Source: Pseudanabaena mucicola FACHB-723 (lineage in GTDB: Bacteria > Cyanobacteriota > Cyanobacteriia > Pseudanabaenales > Pseudanabaenaceae). Taken from it: a stretch of DNA of 64,000 bases. Under the pieces are notes generated by a model that saw only the letters and a program-made list of their open reading frames with translations, did no database searches and was not told the origin of the DNA. The position numbers were made by a program, and so were the translations under genes. The stretch lies in assembly GCF_014696385.1 (NCBI RefSeq), contig NZ_JACJQB010000013.1, positions 18,424 through 82,423 of the forward strand, read 5' to 3'. Numbering within the stretch: position 1 is the stretch's first letter; every line of letters starts with the position of its first letter. Positions 63,555 through 64,000 of this stretch are shown one piece after another.

Positions 63555-64000
63555 CTAAGCAAAATTAATTACATAAGTTGAACCAAAGTCTCGAAGAACT
63601 TTTTCAACATAAGAGACTAAACTTTCCCAAGATTCATATGCATTGAGTTCAATCCACTCATACTTCATGAAACGCCACAAAATTTCAATCAAGTTCAACT
63701 GGGGACTATAAGGGGGTAACTGGAAAATCTCAACTTGCTGGTTCTTCCACTGCTCTAATTTCTCTTGAATCATTTGACTGGTATGAATAGAGGCTTTATC
63801 CATAACAATCACTGTTGGCTTGGTAGATTGACGAGCAAAGTCATCGATACAAGCGAGAATGACTGCACTGGTGATACTGCGTTCAAAAACATAAGCAGAT
63901 AAGTCATTGTTTCGATTCATCAAACCCACGACATTTAACCTCTTACTGCGTTGACTGGGTAAGCTTAAACCCGTCCCTTTCTCTTGCCAAGCATAGGGAA
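63555..64000 (-). CDS. IS630-family transposase, cut by the window edge
   Basis: The frame is open from 64000 to the stop at 63555 (about 148 residues); the N-terminus lies outside. VIVMDKASIHTS carries the second Asp and PPYSPQLNLIEILWRFMKYE the Glu of the DDE triad, both IS630 hallmarks; PYAWQEKGTGLSLPSQ upstream is also typical. An in-frame ATG at 63929 is internal, not the start. No terminal inverted repeat could be assigned between the stop and the por terminator. Confidence 0.85.
   Translation of the reverse strand, partial: PYAWQEKGTGLSLPSQRSKRLNVVGLMNRNNDLSAYVFERSITSAVILACIDDFARQSTKPTVIVMDKASIHTSQMIQEKLEQWKNQQVEIFQLPPYSPQLNLIEILWRFMKYEWIELNAYESWESLVSYVEKVLRDFGSTYVINFA

Overview
The window is chromosomal DNA of a cyanobacterium. 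Direct evidence is the photosystem I pair psaA-psaB, a phycocyanin operon (cpcB, cpcA, two rod linkers, cpcD) beside pcyA, light-dependent protochlorophyllide reductase (por), the ARC6-type division protein ZipN/Ftn2, cyanophycin synthetase, an SLH-type porin, and many copies of the octamer GCGATCGC (HIP1) on both strands. Base composition is moderate, roughly 40-45% GC by eye. A filamentous or Pseudanabaena-like lineage is a guess. Almost everything looks like ordinary core chromosome. The only transposase is an IS630-type fragment cut by the right edge, but small non-coding inverted-repeat elements are frequent.

Layout. 0-2.7 kb: end of a membrane glycosyltransferase and a GT2-GtrA fusion. 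3.0-7.5 kb: psaA-psaB. 7.7-16.2 kb: thrS, a DUF4079 membrane protein, a CyaC-type hybrid kinase/adenylate cyclase, murE and purN. 16.4-22.7 kb: an OmpR-type regulator with an extra receiver, pcyA and the cpc operon, with hairpins between the cpc cistrons that could set the stoichiometry of phycocyanin to linkers. 22.8-28.8 kb: dusA, holB, two neighbouring genes sharing a C-terminal module, hisS, a DUF29 gene and hisF. 28.8-34 kb: one 1703-codon gene for an acidic coiled-coil protein ending in an Hsp70-like ATPase fold. 34-42 kb: a secreted protein, a porin, a HEAT-repeat (NblB-like) protein, glk, pdxH and glgB. 42-52 kb: a methyltransferase, the cphA-sugar kinase-DUF2499-DUF3593 cluster, GNAT proteins, a Nit-type amidase, phoU and a delta-9 desaturase. 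52-64 kb: a TetR-integrase-like fusion, zipN, an HTH-acetate kinase-like fusion, recA, a NYN RNase, ackA, a SUI1-family factor, tsf, por and the transposase fragment.

Functional threads. Photosynthesis and pigment supply (psaAB, pcyA, cpc, por, NblB-like) and carbon/nitrogen storage (glgB, glk, cphA, sugar kinase, ackA) dominate. Three proteins look like regulators made from enzyme or signalling domains that have lost key residues: the second receiver at 16.4 kb has Glu at the phospho-acceptor position; the TetR protein at 52.5 kb carries a tyrosine-recombinase-like domain without most catalytic residues and faces desC across two palindromic operators; and the gene at 56.1-57.1 kb joins a cyanobacterial HTH domain to the C-terminal half of acetate kinase with altered active-site residues, 2 kb from the real ackA, and appears to start at ATC instead of ATG. 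The last two and the giant Hsp70-like protein are the best candidates for undescribed biology.

Non-coding structure. Many genes end in perfect 11-24 bp hairpins. A subset are roughly 97-99 bp elements bounded by TATAGCT/AGCTATA, often touching a stop codon. A second 99 bp element lies between cpcA and cpcC. No tRNA, rRNA or CRISPR array was seen.
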